From contig DAICXN010000001.1 of the NCBI GenBank assembly GCA_027312165.1, positions 46,483 to 110,482 of the forward strand: a stretch of 64,000 nt of DNA, read 5' to 3'. A program made the translations under genes and the position numbers. The notes beneath the pieces are model-generated. The model had not been told where the DNA came from, made no database searches, and saw only the letters and a program-made list of their open reading frames with translations. Origin of the DNA: Candidatus Saccharimonadota bacterium (GTDB taxonomy: Bacteria; Patescibacteriota; Saccharimonadia; Saccharimonadales; Saccharimonadaceae). Position 1 is the stretch's first letter. The number at the start of each line of letters is the position of its first letter. Shown one piece after another: positions 1-8,465 of the stretch.

Positions 1-204
1 AGCTGACTGAACGGCATCATGGCTCATGCAGTCTGTTAGCGAGCCACGAAAACTTGCACCGCGTAGGGCGACGTATACGGCTTCTAGCAAGTTGGTTTTG
101 CCGGTGCCATTTGGTCCAACAATCACGGTTCCAGCCGGACTAAACTTGGTCTCAAATAGCTCGTAAGAGCGAAAGTTGTGTAATTTTATTCTAGAAACTC
201 GCAT
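1..204 (-). CDS. recF: RecF, recombination mediator ATPase (5' part only)
   Basis: The gene runs off the left edge, so only the first 68 codons are visible. The protein starts MRVSRIKLHNFRSYELFE, the typical RecF/SMC-like N-terminus. A Walker A motif GPNGTGKTN follows near residues 30-38, then LLEAVYVA. RecF loads RecA at single-strand gaps together with RecO and RecR; a recO gene lies at 33726. The gene is divergent from frr. recF often sits beside dnaA and dnaN, so the replication origin could lie to the left, but nothing in this window shows that. Identification is firm despite the truncation. Confidence 0.9.
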   Translation of the reverse strand, partial: MRVSRIKLHNFRSYELFETKFSPAGTVIVGPNGTGKTNLLEAVYVALRGASFRGSLTDCMSHDAVQSA

Positions 205-244
205 ATTCTTATCTTTATGGTAGCACGGAGCAGCCTTGGTTTGG

Positions 245-274
245 TATACTTAGGTTCAAGAGATAAATCGGAGG
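245..274 (+). promoter_or_regulatory. -10 element and Shine-Dalgarno of frr
   Basis: TATACT at 245-250 is followed about 20 nt later by GGAGG at 270-274, five bases before the ATG at 279. This is one of the minority of promoters here that give a conventional short leader with an SD. Confidence 0.55.
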
Positions 275-278
275 AAAA

Positions 279-833
279 ATGTTTGACACTAAGCCATATG
301 AGGACAGGATAAAACAGGCGCTTGAGCACTTTGATAGTGAGCTTCGCAAGGTGAGGACTGGTCGCGCGCACGCCGGGATGCTTGAAGGGGTGCATGTTGA
401 GGTTTATGGAACCAAGATGCCACTCAATCAGGTGGCTAATGTGACTGCACCTGAGGCGCAGATGCTATTGGTTACTCCTTTTGACCCAGGCAATATTGTG
501 GCTATTTCTGCGGCAATTCGAGACAACCAAACACTTGGCTTTAATCCCTCGGACGATGGTCGAGTGGTTCGCGTACCAGTGCCCAGTCTGACCGAAGAGC
601 GTCGACGTCAGCTTGTGAAGCAAGTCGGCGAGAAAGTGGAGGAGGCGCGAATAGCTGTCAGAAACATTCGCCAGGATGCCCTCAAAGATGCCAAACGGAT
701 GAAGGACGCCAAGGAGATGGGCGAGGATGACTATAAGCGAGTCGAGAAGGAAGTAGACGAGATTGTTTCTAAGACTCAAGCAGATATCGACGAGATGTTC
801 AGGGCGAAAGAAAAGGACGTCTTGACTATTTAA
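279..833 (+). CDS. frr: Ribosome recycling factor
   Basis: The 184-aa protein has the full normal length of RRF. It starts MFDTKPYEDRIKQALEHFDSELRKVRTGRA, carries the conserved VRTGRAHAGMLEG segment, and ends in the helical DDYKRVEKEVDEIVSKTQADIDEM region. RRF splits post-termination ribosomes together with EF-G. A GGAGG ribosome binding site five bases upstream fixes the start. It leads the run frr, nucleotidyltransferase-like, uppS, rseP; the next gene overlaps its stop (TAATG), so they are probably co-transcribed. Confidence 0.97.
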   Translation: MFDTKPYEDRIKQALEHFDSELRKVRTGRAHAGMLEGVHVEVYGTKMPLNQVANVTAPEAQMLLVTPFDPGNIVAISAAIRDNQTLGFNPSDDGRVVRVPVPSLTEERRRQLVKQVGEKVEEARIAVRNIRQDALKDAKRMKDAKEMGEDDYKRVEKEVDEIVSKTQADIDEMFRAKEKDVLTI

Positions 834-1249
834 TGAGCGATCGGCCATCAGATCGCGTCAAGGCGCTCGGGATCTCTCTTGGTGGTGTTGTCGTTATGGG
901 CAGCGGGATTATGGGCGAGCTGGGTATTCGCGAATCGGACGATATCGACTTAATGCTCGAAGAGCGTGTTTTTGAGGGTCTGGCTAATCACGAGGGCTGG
1001 CGCTCTATCGAGCGGGACGGCCGAGAGATATTTGTGCACGATGAATACAAGGTCGAGGCGTGGCGTAGCTGGGTTGCACCTGGCGGTAGCTTGGTGGACT
1101 TCGCAGCAATCTTGCCACAGACGGTAGTTATTCATGATGTACGTTTTGCTACGCTTGAGTATGTACGTGAGTGGAAGCAGTGGTACAACAGAGACAAAGA
1201 TATTGCCGATGTGGCGCTAATTGATGAATACGTGGAGTTAAACAGATGA
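833..1249 (+). CDS. Nucleotidyltransferase-like protein
   Basis: This 138-aa protein has an N-terminal GSGIMGELGIRESDDIDLML segment that resembles the GS-x(n)-DxD core of minimal nucleotidyltransferases (DIDL would be the metal-binding motif, about residues 37-40). Tryptophan-rich helices follow, ending KQWYNRDKDIADVALIDEY, which resembles the phosphoribosyl/aminoglycoside-type substrate-binding tail of such proteins. It begins by TAATG overlap with frr and overlaps uppS by 4 nt, so it is translationally coupled to both. Its substrate is unknown. It is an extra gene in an otherwise conserved frr-uppS order. Confidence 0.6.
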   Translation: MSDRPSDRVKALGISLGGVVVMGSGIMGELGIRESDDIDLMLEERVFEGLANHEGWRSIERDGREIFVHDEYKVEAWRSWVAPGGSLVDFAAILPQTVVIHDVRFATLEYVREWKQWYNRDKDIADVALIDEYVELNR

Positions 1250-1935
1250 ATGATGTAGCCCCTCGGCACATTGGCTATATTATTGATGGCAACCGTCGTT
1301 GGGCCAAGTCGCACGGCCTACCTACATACGAGGGTCACTTGGCTGGTTATAACGCCATCAAGGATGTTGCCCTGGCGACATTGGAGGCTGGCGTAAAGTA
1401 TATGTCGGCCTATGTCTTTAGTACGGAGAACTGGAAGCGATCTGAGGATGAGGTGAATCGGCTGATGAGTCTAATTATGAAATTATTTAGTAGCGACATA
1501 CACTTTTTTACCGATAATGATGTTAAGCTAGTGGTTCTGGGTACTCGTGAAGGGCTCGATGATAAGATTGTTGCCGCCATCGAGGAGGCCGAGGCGCTAA
1601 CCGCCGATGGTAGTTCAGGTACTTTTGCCTTGTGTTTTAATTATGGCGGTCACCTGGAGATTGCAGAGGCATGTAAAAAAATTGTTCAATCTGGTATTCG
1701 CCCGGAAGATATTACGCCCGATGTGGTTGCAGAAAACCTTTACTCACCAGAGCTGCCGCCATGCGATTTAATTGTCCGCACGAGTGGAGAGCAGCGTCTG
1801 AGTAACTTTATGCTCTGGCGGGCAGCCTACAGTGAATTGATATTTCTCAAAAAGAACTGGCCCGAGATGACAAAGGAGGATGTCTCGGATATAATTAAAG
1901 AATATCAACAGCGTCACCGACGATTTGGAGGTTAA
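1246..1935 (+). CDS. uppS: Isoprenyl (undecaprenyl) diphosphate synthase
   Basis: The 229-aa protein matches cis-prenyltransferases. It has the N-terminal catalytic segment HIGYIIDGNRRWAKSHGL with the essential Asp, the FSTENWKRS motif, FNYGGHLEI, and the C-terminal SGEQRLSNFMLWRAAYSELIF substrate-binding block. It makes the C55 carrier lipid for wall synthesis from farnesyl diphosphate and IPP. In most bacteria it is followed by cdsA and dxr, but here rseP starts at once, so the isoprenoid precursors must be made elsewhere in the genome or imported. The start overlaps the previous gene (ATGA). Confidence 0.95.
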   Translation: MNDVAPRHIGYIIDGNRRWAKSHGLPTYEGHLAGYNAIKDVALATLEAGVKYMSAYVFSTENWKRSEDEVNRLMSLIMKLFSSDIHFFTDNDVKLVVLGTREGLDDKIVAAIEEAEALTADGSSGTFALCFNYGGHLEIAEACKKIVQSGIRPEDITPDVVAENLYSPELPPCDLIVRTSGEQRLSNFMLWRAAYSELIFLKKNWPEMTKEDVSDIIKEYQQRHRRFGG

Positions 1936-3084
1936 ATGGAACTGCTTTTAGGGATCTTGTTGGGCTTATTTGTACTGGTCGTACTCGTAGTTGTTCATGA
2001 GCTTGGACATGCGATTGTTGCACGTCGCAATGGTGTAGTGGTCGAAGAATTTGGTATTGGATTTCCGCCCAGGGCTTGGAAGAAAAAACTCAAGAACGGC
2101 GTACTTTTTTCTTTGAACTGGCTACCTCTAGGCGGCTATGTCAAGTTGAAAGGTGAGCACGACTCCGCGCGCGGCAAGGGTACGTATGGTCAGGCTAGTT
2201 TTTGGGTTAAGACCAAGATACTTCTAGCCGGAGTGGCTGTTAACTGGCTGGTCGCGGCGTTACTTTTTGGGGTTATATCTCTTTGGGGGCTGCCGAAGCT
2301 TTTCTCGGATCAAGTAGTTTTGCCATTTGACAATAATGTTACTTATTCGCCGTTAATTATTCAGCAGGTTGGTGAGGGCTCACCAGCAGAAGACGCTGGC
2401 CTCAAGCCAGGTGATGAGATAACTCAGCTCAATGATCAGAAAATCGTTACAGCCTCTCAAATCAGCGAGGCAACCAAGAGCTTGGCGGGCCAGGAAGTGA
2501 TTATTCGATATGAAAGAGCTGGCGAGACCCGCTCCACTATAGCTCAGCTTAACTCGGCTGATGAGGCAATCGACGGGGGTTATTTGGGTGTAGCGTCCGG
2601 ACAGTCTGAGACTATTAATGCCACCTGGTCAGCGCCAATCTTGGGCATAGCGACTGCTGGCCAGATGACCTACGAGGTGATTGGAGGGCTCGGTGAGACG
2701 GTGGCAAAGCTGTTTAGCGGTTTCTTTGGGCAGTTCGCAGCAAGTGACGAAACTAGAGTGGAGGCCAGGCAGGACCTGACGAAGGTTGGCGAGAGCGTGG
2801 CGGGCCCAATTGGTATTCTCGGTGTGATATTTCCTTCGGTTCTTGAGGCTGGACTGACCCAAATATTGCTACTTGCGGCGATAATTTCGCTAACTCTCGC
2901 AGTCATGAATATGCTACCAATACCAGCCTTAGATGGTGGCCGCTGGTTTACCATGACGATATTTCGCCTACTTCGAAAGGACCTGACTAAAGAGAGAGAA
3001 GAGAGCATACAAGTGATCGGCTTTTTGATCTTAATGGCTTTAATGATACTAGTAACCTGGAGCGACCTTGGAAAATTATTCTAA
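1936..3084 (+). CDS. rseP: RseP-type site-2 zinc metalloprotease
   Basis: This 382-aa membrane protease has the zinc motif HELGH at residues 21-25 inside the first transmembrane helix. A central PDZ domain covers about residues 130-215 (VGEGSPAEDAGLKPGDEI). The C-terminal NMLPIPALDGGRW supplies the third zinc ligand region. S2P proteases cut transmembrane segments, classically of anti-sigma factors or leftover signal peptides. No rseA-like target is seen nearby. It begins one base after the uppS stop, and the next gene starts inside its 3' end. Confidence 0.93.
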   Translation: MELLLGILLGLFVLVVLVVVHELGHAIVARRNGVVVEEFGIGFPPRAWKKKLKNGVLFSLNWLPLGGYVKLKGEHDSARGKGTYGQASFWVKTKILLAGVAVNWLVAALLFGVISLWGLPKLFSDQVVLPFDNNVTYSPLIIQQVGEGSPAEDAGLKPGDEITQLNDQKIVTASQISEATKSLAGQEVIIRYERAGETRSTIAQLNSADEAIDGGYLGVASGQSETINATWSAPILGIATAGQMTYEVIGGLGETVAKLFSGFFGQFAASDETRVEARQDLTKVGESVAGPIGILGVIFPSVLEAGLTQILLLAAIISLTLAVMNMLPIPALDGGRWFTMTIFRLLRKDLTKEREESIQVIGFLILMALMILVTWSDLGKLF

Positions 3085-3889
3085 ACCCCAATCAGCTGGC
3101 CGCAGAAAGAGCATTAAAGGTTGGTATTGGCTAATCGTCCTGCCAGTATGGACATATGTAGCGTTCCTGCTCGCCCAGCTTGCGGTGGTAGCGGGGCAGA
3201 TGTTGATGATGGCCCTGGGTGTGTCGCTTGATGCGGTAAATCAAACTCTCTATGTCACCACTCTTTCAGCGCTAATTTATATCTTGGCGGTGGTTATAGT
3301 GACTGGTCTGCCGTATCTATTTTGGCGGCGAAAAACAACTCGCAGGGAGTTAGGGGCGCATGCTTGGCCGGCCTGGATGGACATATTGCTGACCGTGCCT
3401 ACCTATGTGGTCTACATGATAGTGACGGCACTGCTTTTGAGCGTGGTTGTTAAGCTTCTGCCCGGCATAGATCTCGAGCAGTCGCAACAGCTTCCATTTA
3501 GTCAAACCATGCTAGCTAGCCAGTGGCACTATCTGTTAGCCTTTTTGACTCTGGTGGTGTTCGCGCCCGTTGCAGAGGAGATACTTTTTCGCGGTTATTT
3601 GTATGGTAAGTTACGACGATCTGCCCCTGTCTGGCTGGCGATTATTATAACCAGCGTGACCTTTGGGGCGGCTCATTTGTGGGGCGGGGCAGGTCAGCCG
3701 CTACAGTGGGCAGTATTTTTTGACACGATGGCCTTAAGCGTTGTTCTATGTGTGCTAAGGGAGCAGACGGGTGCTATATGGGCCAGCGTCCTGGTTCACG
3801 CCCTGAAAAATGGAATCGCTTTCTACTTACTGTTTGTCAATCCACAGCTGATCGAGCAAATACAAGCGGCCATATTGCCATTACTATAG
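3068..3889 (+). CDS. CPBP-family intramembrane glutamic endopeptidase
   Basis: A 273-aa polytopic membrane protein with about seven hydrophobic segments. It has the family motif EEILFRGYLYG (Glu170-Glu171) and later FGAAHLWGG and HALKNG, which supply the other active-site residues of the Rce1/CPBP (Abi) family. Members process prenylated proteins or bacteriocin-related substrates; the target here is unknown. The start is a TTG at 3068 with GGAG six bases upstream, overlapping the rseP 3' end by 17 nt. No in-frame ATG exists before the first membrane segment. It sits between two proteins of envelope and translation function. Confidence 0.85.
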   Translation: MENYSKPQSAGRRKSIKGWYWLIVLPVWTYVAFLLAQLAVVAGQMLMMALGVSLDAVNQTLYVTTLSALIYILAVVIVTGLPYLFWRRKTTRRELGAHAWPAWMDILLTVPTYVVYMIVTALLLSVVVKLLPGIDLEQSQQLPFSQTMLASQWHYLLAFLTLVVFAPVAEEILFRGYLYGKLRRSAPVWLAIIITSVTFGAAHLWGGAGQPLQWAVFFDTMALSVVLCVLREQTGAIWASVLVHALKNGIAFYLLFVNPQLIEQIQAAILPLL

Positions 3890-3899
3890 GAGGATTATT

Positions 3900-5141
3900 A
3901 TGAGAGTGAGTCAATTATTTACTAAAACTAGCAAAACTGCACCAGGTGATGAGATATCTAAAAATGCCCAGCTACTAATTAGGGCTGGCTTCATACACAA
4001 GGAAATGGCCGGCGTCTATACTTATTTACCGCTGGGAAAGAGAGTGTTAGACAAGATAATCCAGGTTATTCGAGAGGAGATGAATCGCGTTGGTGGCAAT
4101 GAGGTGAGCTTAACTGCGCTTCAGCCAAAGGATACCTGGGAGGCTTCGGGTCGCTGGAGCGACGAGGTGATGGATGTGTGGTTTAAGACTCGACTGGCAA
4201 ATGGTGCCGAGTTGGGCCTAGCACCTACTCATGAGGAGCCGCTAACGAAGCTAATGAAAAGCTTCATCTCTAGCCACAAGGACTTGCCGGTTTACCCCTA
4301 CCAATTCCAGATAAAGTTTCGCAATGAGCTAAGATCAAAATCTGGATTGATGCGTGGCCGTGAGTTTTGGATGAAGGACCTGTATAGCTTTTCGCGTAGC
4401 GAAGATGAGCACAACGAGTTCTATCAACGGATGTCGGATGCATATGACATGGTTTACCGGAGATTAGGTATCGGTGATATAACCTATAAGACTTTTGCCT
4501 CGGGTGGCAGTTTCTCTAAATATAGTCACGAATTCCAGACGGTTTCTGATGTGGGCGAGGATACTATCTATATCCACGAGGGTAGGCGACTGGCTATCAA
4601 TGAGGAGGTGTATAACGACGAGGTTCTAGCTGATCTAAACTTAAATCGAGACGAACTGATTGAAAAAAGAGCCGTTGAGGTAGGTAATATATTTACTCTT
4701 GGGACGCGCTTCTCCGATGCTTTTGACTTAAACTACACTGATGAGAATGGTGACAGTAAGCGAGTATTTATGGGTAGTTATGGCATAGGTCCTTCCAGGC
4801 TTATGGGCTTGCTGGCCGAACACTTCGCAGATGACAAAGGGTTGGTGTGGCCTAAAAATGTGGCCCCTTATCGAGTTTACCTGGTCTCGATCGGCGAAAA
4901 TGGTTCGCGCGAAGCAGATAGACTGTACGATGAGCTTACGCGAGAAGGTATAGAGGTAATTTACGATGATCGCGATGAGCGTCCGGGCCGTAAGTTCGCC
5001 GACGCCGAGCTTATGGGTATTCCGTACCGGCTCATTGTAAGCGATCGGCTGGTCGAATCTGGCCAGCTGGAAATAGTCGATCGATCTTCCGGTGAGCAGA
5101 GGCTATTGACAGCCCCAGAGGTGCTTGCTATACTCAGGTAG
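3900..5141 (+). CDS. proS: Prolyl-tRNA synthetase, short form without INS editing domain
   Basis: At 413 aa this ProRS is shorter than the common bacterial form of about 570 aa. Class II motifs are present: motif 1 around residues 30-60, motif 2 FRNELRSKSGLMRGREFWMKDLYSF, and motif 3 GSYGIGPSRLMG. The anticodon-binding domain ends the protein. Between motifs 2 and 3 there are only about 65 residues (DVGEDTIYIHEGRR onward) where the INS editing domain would normally lie, so mischarged Ala-tRNAPro cannot be edited in cis. A strong AGGAGG precedes the ATG. Confidence 0.95.
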   Translation: MRVSQLFTKTSKTAPGDEISKNAQLLIRAGFIHKEMAGVYTYLPLGKRVLDKIIQVIREEMNRVGGNEVSLTALQPKDTWEASGRWSDEVMDVWFKTRLANGAELGLAPTHEEPLTKLMKSFISSHKDLPVYPYQFQIKFRNELRSKSGLMRGREFWMKDLYSFSRSEDEHNEFYQRMSDAYDMVYRRLGIGDITYKTFASGGSFSKYSHEFQTVSDVGEDTIYIHEGRRLAINEEVYNDEVLADLNLNRDELIEKRAVEVGNIFTLGTRFSDAFDLNYTDENGDSKRVFMGSYGIGPSRLMGLLAEHFADDKGLVWPKNVAPYRVYLVSIGENGSREADRLYDELTREGIEVIYDDRDERPGRKFADAELMGIPYRLIVSDRLVESGQLEIVDRSSGEQRLLTAPEVLAILR

Positions 5142-5231
5142 CTTAGTTTATTTATGGCTTAAAACGCTACATATAGAGCATCAGAAAATTTATTTACGCT
5201 AGATATATTAGCACAGGAGTATATTAGAATT

Positions 5232-5687
5232 ATGAAAAAAGCATATCAAATAACAGCAGAGGGCAAAAAAGAGCTAGAGTTGGAGCTGGCTGAATTGAAG
5301 GGCCGACGTGGCGAAATTGCCGAAAAGATTGCCTCTGCTCGTGATTTTGGTGATTTAAGTGAGAATGCCGAATATGACGCAGCTCGTGAGGAGCAAGGCT
5401 TGGTGGAAACGAGAATTGCAGAAATCGAGGACATTTTGCAGCAAGCAGAAATTATCAAGTCATCAAAGGGTTCTAGTGTTGGTCTGGGTTGCACGGTTGA
5501 GCTGAAGTCAGTTGTAAAGACTGTGGTCTATAAGTTAGTCGGCCCCGTTGAGGCCAATCCTTTGGAGGGTAAAATATCAAACGAGTCACCAATTGGCCAG
5601 CAGCTGATGGGCAAAAAGGTCGGTGAGCGCATAGATATCTCTACGCCGAAGGGCGAGACTTCCTACGAGATCATCAAGATCGGCTAG
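5232..5687 (+). CDS. greA: Transcription elongation factor GreA
   Basis: The 151-aa protein is of normal GreA size. It has an N-terminal antiparallel coiled coil containing the tip motif DFGDLSENAEYDAAREEQ and a C-terminal FKBP-like domain ending NESPIGQQLMGKKVGERI. GreA enters the RNA polymerase secondary channel and stimulates cleavage of backtracked RNA. A 90-nt AT-rich gap separates it from proS. AGGAG lies about 13 nt upstream of the ATG, a little far for a good SD. Confidence 0.96.
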   Translation: MKKAYQITAEGKKELELELAELKGRRGEIAEKIASARDFGDLSENAEYDAAREEQGLVETRIAEIEDILQQAEIIKSSKGSSVGLGCTVELKSVVKTVVYKLVGPVEANPLEGKISNESPIGQQLMGKKVGERIDISTPKGETSYEIIKIG

Positions 5688-5712
5688 TTCTAAGCGTGGT
5701 GCCACATTGTGC

Positions 5713-5718
5713 TATACT
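5713..5718 (+). promoter_or_regulatory. Extended -10 of lysS, close to the start codon
   Basis: TGC-TATACT ends 9 nt before the ATG at 5728. It makes the upstream TTG at 5707 an unlikely start, because that codon would lie inside the promoter. Confidence 0.55.
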
Positions 5719-5727
5719 GTAACAGAT

Positions 5728-7245
5728 ATGGCAACACTACAAGATTATCGAAATGAACGGCTACGAAAGCTAGAAGAGCTAAAGCAGCTCGGCTTCAATG
5801 CCTATCCATCAACAGCTGAACGCACCCATCGCCTCGATGAGATAGTCGATAGGTTTGACGAAATGACGGGGCAGGTGGTCAGTGTGGCTGGGCGCATCAC
5901 TGGGTTAAGGAAGTTTGGCAAGCTGGCCTTTATTGTTATTCGAGATAGCTCGTCGGAAATCCAGCTATTTTTACATGCCCCTGACGTCGCTGAAACAGTT
6001 TCCGAACAAGGCCTGGTTGGAATGAAGCAGCTCAATTTGCTAGACACCGGAGATTTTATCCAGGCCAAAGGCGAAGTCATCAGAACCAAGACCGGCGAAA
6101 AATCAGTTGGGGTCAAAGAATTGCGGCTACTGAGTAAGTCTCTGCGACCACTACCTACAGAGCTGACCAACAAAGAGGAACGATTCCGGCGTCGTTACGT
6201 TGACATGAACGTCAATCCTGAAGTTCGCCAGCGGTTTATCCGTCGTTCTAAATTTTGGACAGCGACAAGAGATTTTCTGAATCAAGAGGGCTTTATTGAG
6301 ATTAATAATGCCGTTCTCGAGGCGACAGCTGGTGGGGCGGATGCTAATCCGTTCGTGACTCACATGGATGCACTAGACCAGAGTTTTTATTTGAGGATTA
6401 GTCACGAGCTGCCTTTGAAGCGACTACTAGTGGCTGGATTTGATAAGGTTTATGACATAGGCCCGCGGTTTCGTAACGAAAATTACACCGAGGAGCATTT
6501 GCCGGAGCACAATGCTATGGAGTGGTACTGGGCTTACGCTGATTGGCAAAAGGGCATGGAGCTCACCGAGCGGATGATTCGCTATATAGTCGATCAGACA
6601 TGGGGGACTCGTCAGTTTACTTTGGCAAACGGTCATCAGGTTGATTTTGGCGTCGACGGCGAGGCTTTCCCGAGAATTAGCTTTGTCGAAATACTAAAAG
6701 AGCAGTACGACATTGATGTATTTGATTCAACGATCGAAGAGATTCAGGCTAAGCTGCGAGAGCATGGCTTAGAGGTAGAAAAAGTCGACAATCGTATCCG
6801 CAACCTTGATAAGTTGTGGAAGAAATACAGAAAGGCCATCGCTGGACCAGCGTTTTTGGTAGATATACCTGTGTTCATGCAGCCGCTAGCCAAGGCTAGC
6901 ACCCAGGATTCAAGGTTGTCTGAGCAGTTTAACTTGGTTTTTGGCGGCAGCGAAATGTGTAAGGCCTATAGTGAGCTGAATGATCCTATCGATCAATTTA
7001 ACAGATTCGTTGAGCAGCAGGCGATGCGCGATGCAGGCGATGATGAGGCGCAGATGCTTGACATTGACTTTGTTGAAGCGCTTGAGTATGGCATGCCACC
7101 AGCTTGTGGACTCGGTTATAGCGAGCGGGTATTTTGGAGCCTCGAGGGTGTGACGGCTCGAGAGGGTGTGCCGTTTCCGCATTTGCGTAGCGAAATTGAT
7201 GAAACTACTAAGGAAATTTATCCAGAAATAAGGTTCGAAGCCTGA
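5728..7245 (+). CDS. lysS: Lysyl-tRNA synthetase, class II
   Basis: From the ATG at 5728 the protein is 505 aa, the usual size. An OB-fold anticodon domain (VSVAGRITGLRKFGKLAF) is followed by the class II core, with motif 2 RNENYTEEHLPEHNAMEWYWAYADW reading RFRNE and motif 3 GLGYSERVF near the end. It charges tRNALys. The frame is open upstream to a TTG at 5707, but an extended -10 box lies there, so 5728 is preferred. The stop overlaps the start of the next gene (TGATG). Confidence 0.96.
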   Translation: MATLQDYRNERLRKLEELKQLGFNAYPSTAERTHRLDEIVDRFDEMTGQVVSVAGRITGLRKFGKLAFIVIRDSSSEIQLFLHAPDVAETVSEQGLVGMKQLNLLDTGDFIQAKGEVIRTKTGEKSVGVKELRLLSKSLRPLPTELTNKEERFRRRYVDMNVNPEVRQRFIRRSKFWTATRDFLNQEGFIEINNAVLEATAGGADANPFVTHMDALDQSFYLRISHELPLKRLLVAGFDKVYDIGPRFRNENYTEEHLPEHNAMEWYWAYADWQKGMELTERMIRYIVDQTWGTRQFTLANGHQVDFGVDGEAFPRISFVEILKEQYDIDVFDSTIEEIQAKLREHGLEVEKVDNRIRNLDKLWKKYRKAIAGPAFLVDIPVFMQPLAKASTQDSRLSEQFNLVFGGSEMCKAYSELNDPIDQFNRFVEQQAMRDAGDDEAQMLDIDFVEALEYGMPPACGLGYSERVFWSLEGVTAREGVPFPHLRSEIDETTKEIYPEIRFEA

Positions 7246-7664
7246 TGAGGCCAGCTCAGGCTGAGAGAGCGCTATATTCACTATTGGTGGTTATTGCTAT
7301 CGCGGCGTTGATTGGCTGCGTATTCTTACTCAGCCAAGCAGAGTCGGCGGAGCTCGCAGTGTTTGAGTTGACAGCGTTTAGCGTGAGCGTGGTGGCGGTG
7401 ACGCTGGCTGTTCTTGGCTCAATATCCAGTATCCATCAAACTAGGGAGGTGCGTCGCATAGCTCGAACTATCCGTGAAGCACTCGAGGGTTTGAAGGAGC
7501 TTGATCGTGACACGGAGTCGCTTAAGCGTGGTATTGCCCAGGACTATGAACTTTCGCGCGATATCGCCGAAGCACTAGCGGAGGCTGGTATCATCGAAGA
7601 TGAAGGCAAGCGCCACGCGATAGCAGGAAAAATCGAACACAAAATTCGCAACAGGCAGAGCTAA
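7245..7664 (+). CDS. Small two-TM membrane protein of unknown function
   Basis: This 139-aa protein is not recognised. Two hydrophobic helices (about residues 10-30 and 37-60) are followed by a charged, probably coiled-coil cytoplasmic tail rich in Arg, Glu and Leu (REVRRIARTIREALEGLKEL). The predicted topology is a hairpin with both ends in the cytoplasm. It overlaps the lysS stop by one base, so it is translationally coupled to lysS, but nothing suggests a role in aminoacylation. Confidence 0.7.
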   Translation: MRPAQAERALYSLLVVIAIAALIGCVFLLSQAESAELAVFELTAFSVSVVAVTLAVLGSISSIHQTREVRRIARTIREALEGLKELDRDTESLKRGIAQDYELSRDIAEALAEAGIIEDEGKRHAIAGKIEHKIRNRQS

Positions 7665-7722
7665 GTTGATTTGAGGCAGCCACACGATATCCTTGGCCTA
7701 ATTTAGTTTAATGGATTGGTGC

Positions 7723-7728
7723 TATAAT
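7723..7728 (+). promoter_or_regulatory. Extended -10 of the ABC transporter operon
   Basis: TGC-TATAAT ends 11 nt before the ATG at 7740, leaving only a few bases of leader. Confidence 0.55.
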
Positions 7729-7739
7729 TAGATTTAAAT

Positions 7740-8465
7740 ATGATTGAACTAAAAAATGTAACAAAAACCTACGGCAAAAAGCAGAATTTGTTTACTGCTT
7801 TAGACGACGTGAGCCTGAGTATACCGGAAGGGGCAAGTGTCGCTATACTTGGCAAGTCCGGGAGCGGCAAGTCAACACTTATGCATGCGATGAGCGGGCT
7901 TGACCGGCCACAGCAGGGCGAGGTAATTGTTGATGGCCAAGATATATTGAAGTTGAAGCAAAAAGCAGTCGACAAATTTAGAGCCGAGAAGATTGGTTTT
8001 ATCTTTCAGAGTTTTTTTGTCCAGGGAAATGAAAGTGTCTATGACAACGTTAGTTTACCGCTTGAGATTGCCAAGATTCCGCGAGCCGAGCGTAAGCGCA
8101 GGGTCCAGCGAGCGCTAACTAGTGTAGAGATGCTTGATAAGGTGCGCAATAAGGCAAAGGATCTATCCGGGGGCCAGAAGCAGCGTCTGGCGATTGCTCG
8201 GGCTATTGCCAATGAACCAAAGATTATTTTTGCTGATGAGCCGACTGGTAACCTTGACAGCGTAACCGGTGGACTGGTTGAAGATATGCTGTTTGGCTAT
8301 AACCGCGATCGGGGTGTGACGCTGATTATCGTGACCCACGATCCTGAGCTTGCGGCGAAGTGTGACGTATTGGTAAATATCAAAGATGGCAAAATTGAAT
8401 CAGTTGAGCAAAAGAACCGGAGCGATGAAGCTGATTCATTAGCACGAGAGGTGGTCCAGCAATGA
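7740..8465 (+). CDS. ABC transporter ATP-binding protein, LolD/MacB type
   Basis: The 241-aa ATPase has Walker [11 protein letters not shown]-loop [17 protein letters not shown], signature [14 protein letters not shown], Walker [14 protein letters not shown] and the switch His in VTHDP. The long [16 protein letters not shown] stretch and the size are typical of the MacB/LolD subfamily that drives mechanotransmission rather than channel transport. It overlaps the permease gene by 4 nt (ATGA), so the two form one complex. A likely role is export or extraction of a peptide, lipid or lipoprotein at the membrane; the substrate is not readable. Confidence 0.9.
   Translation: MIELKNVTKTYGKKQNLFTALDDVSLSIPEGASVAILGKSGSGKSTLMHAMSGLDRPQQGEVIVDGQDILKLKQKAVDKFRAEKIGFIFQSFFVQGNESVYDNVSLPLEIAKIPRAERKRRVQRALTSVEMLDKVRNKAKDLSGGQKQRLAIARAIANEPKIIFADEPTGNLDSVTGGLVEDMLFGYNRDRGVTLIIVTHDPELAAKCDVLVNIKDGKIESVEQKNRSDEADSLAREVVQQ

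Noticed and set aside
5707-5727. Upstream TTG extension of lysS.
   Set aside because: It would begin within an extended -10 box and has no SD; the ATG at 5728 matches family starts.
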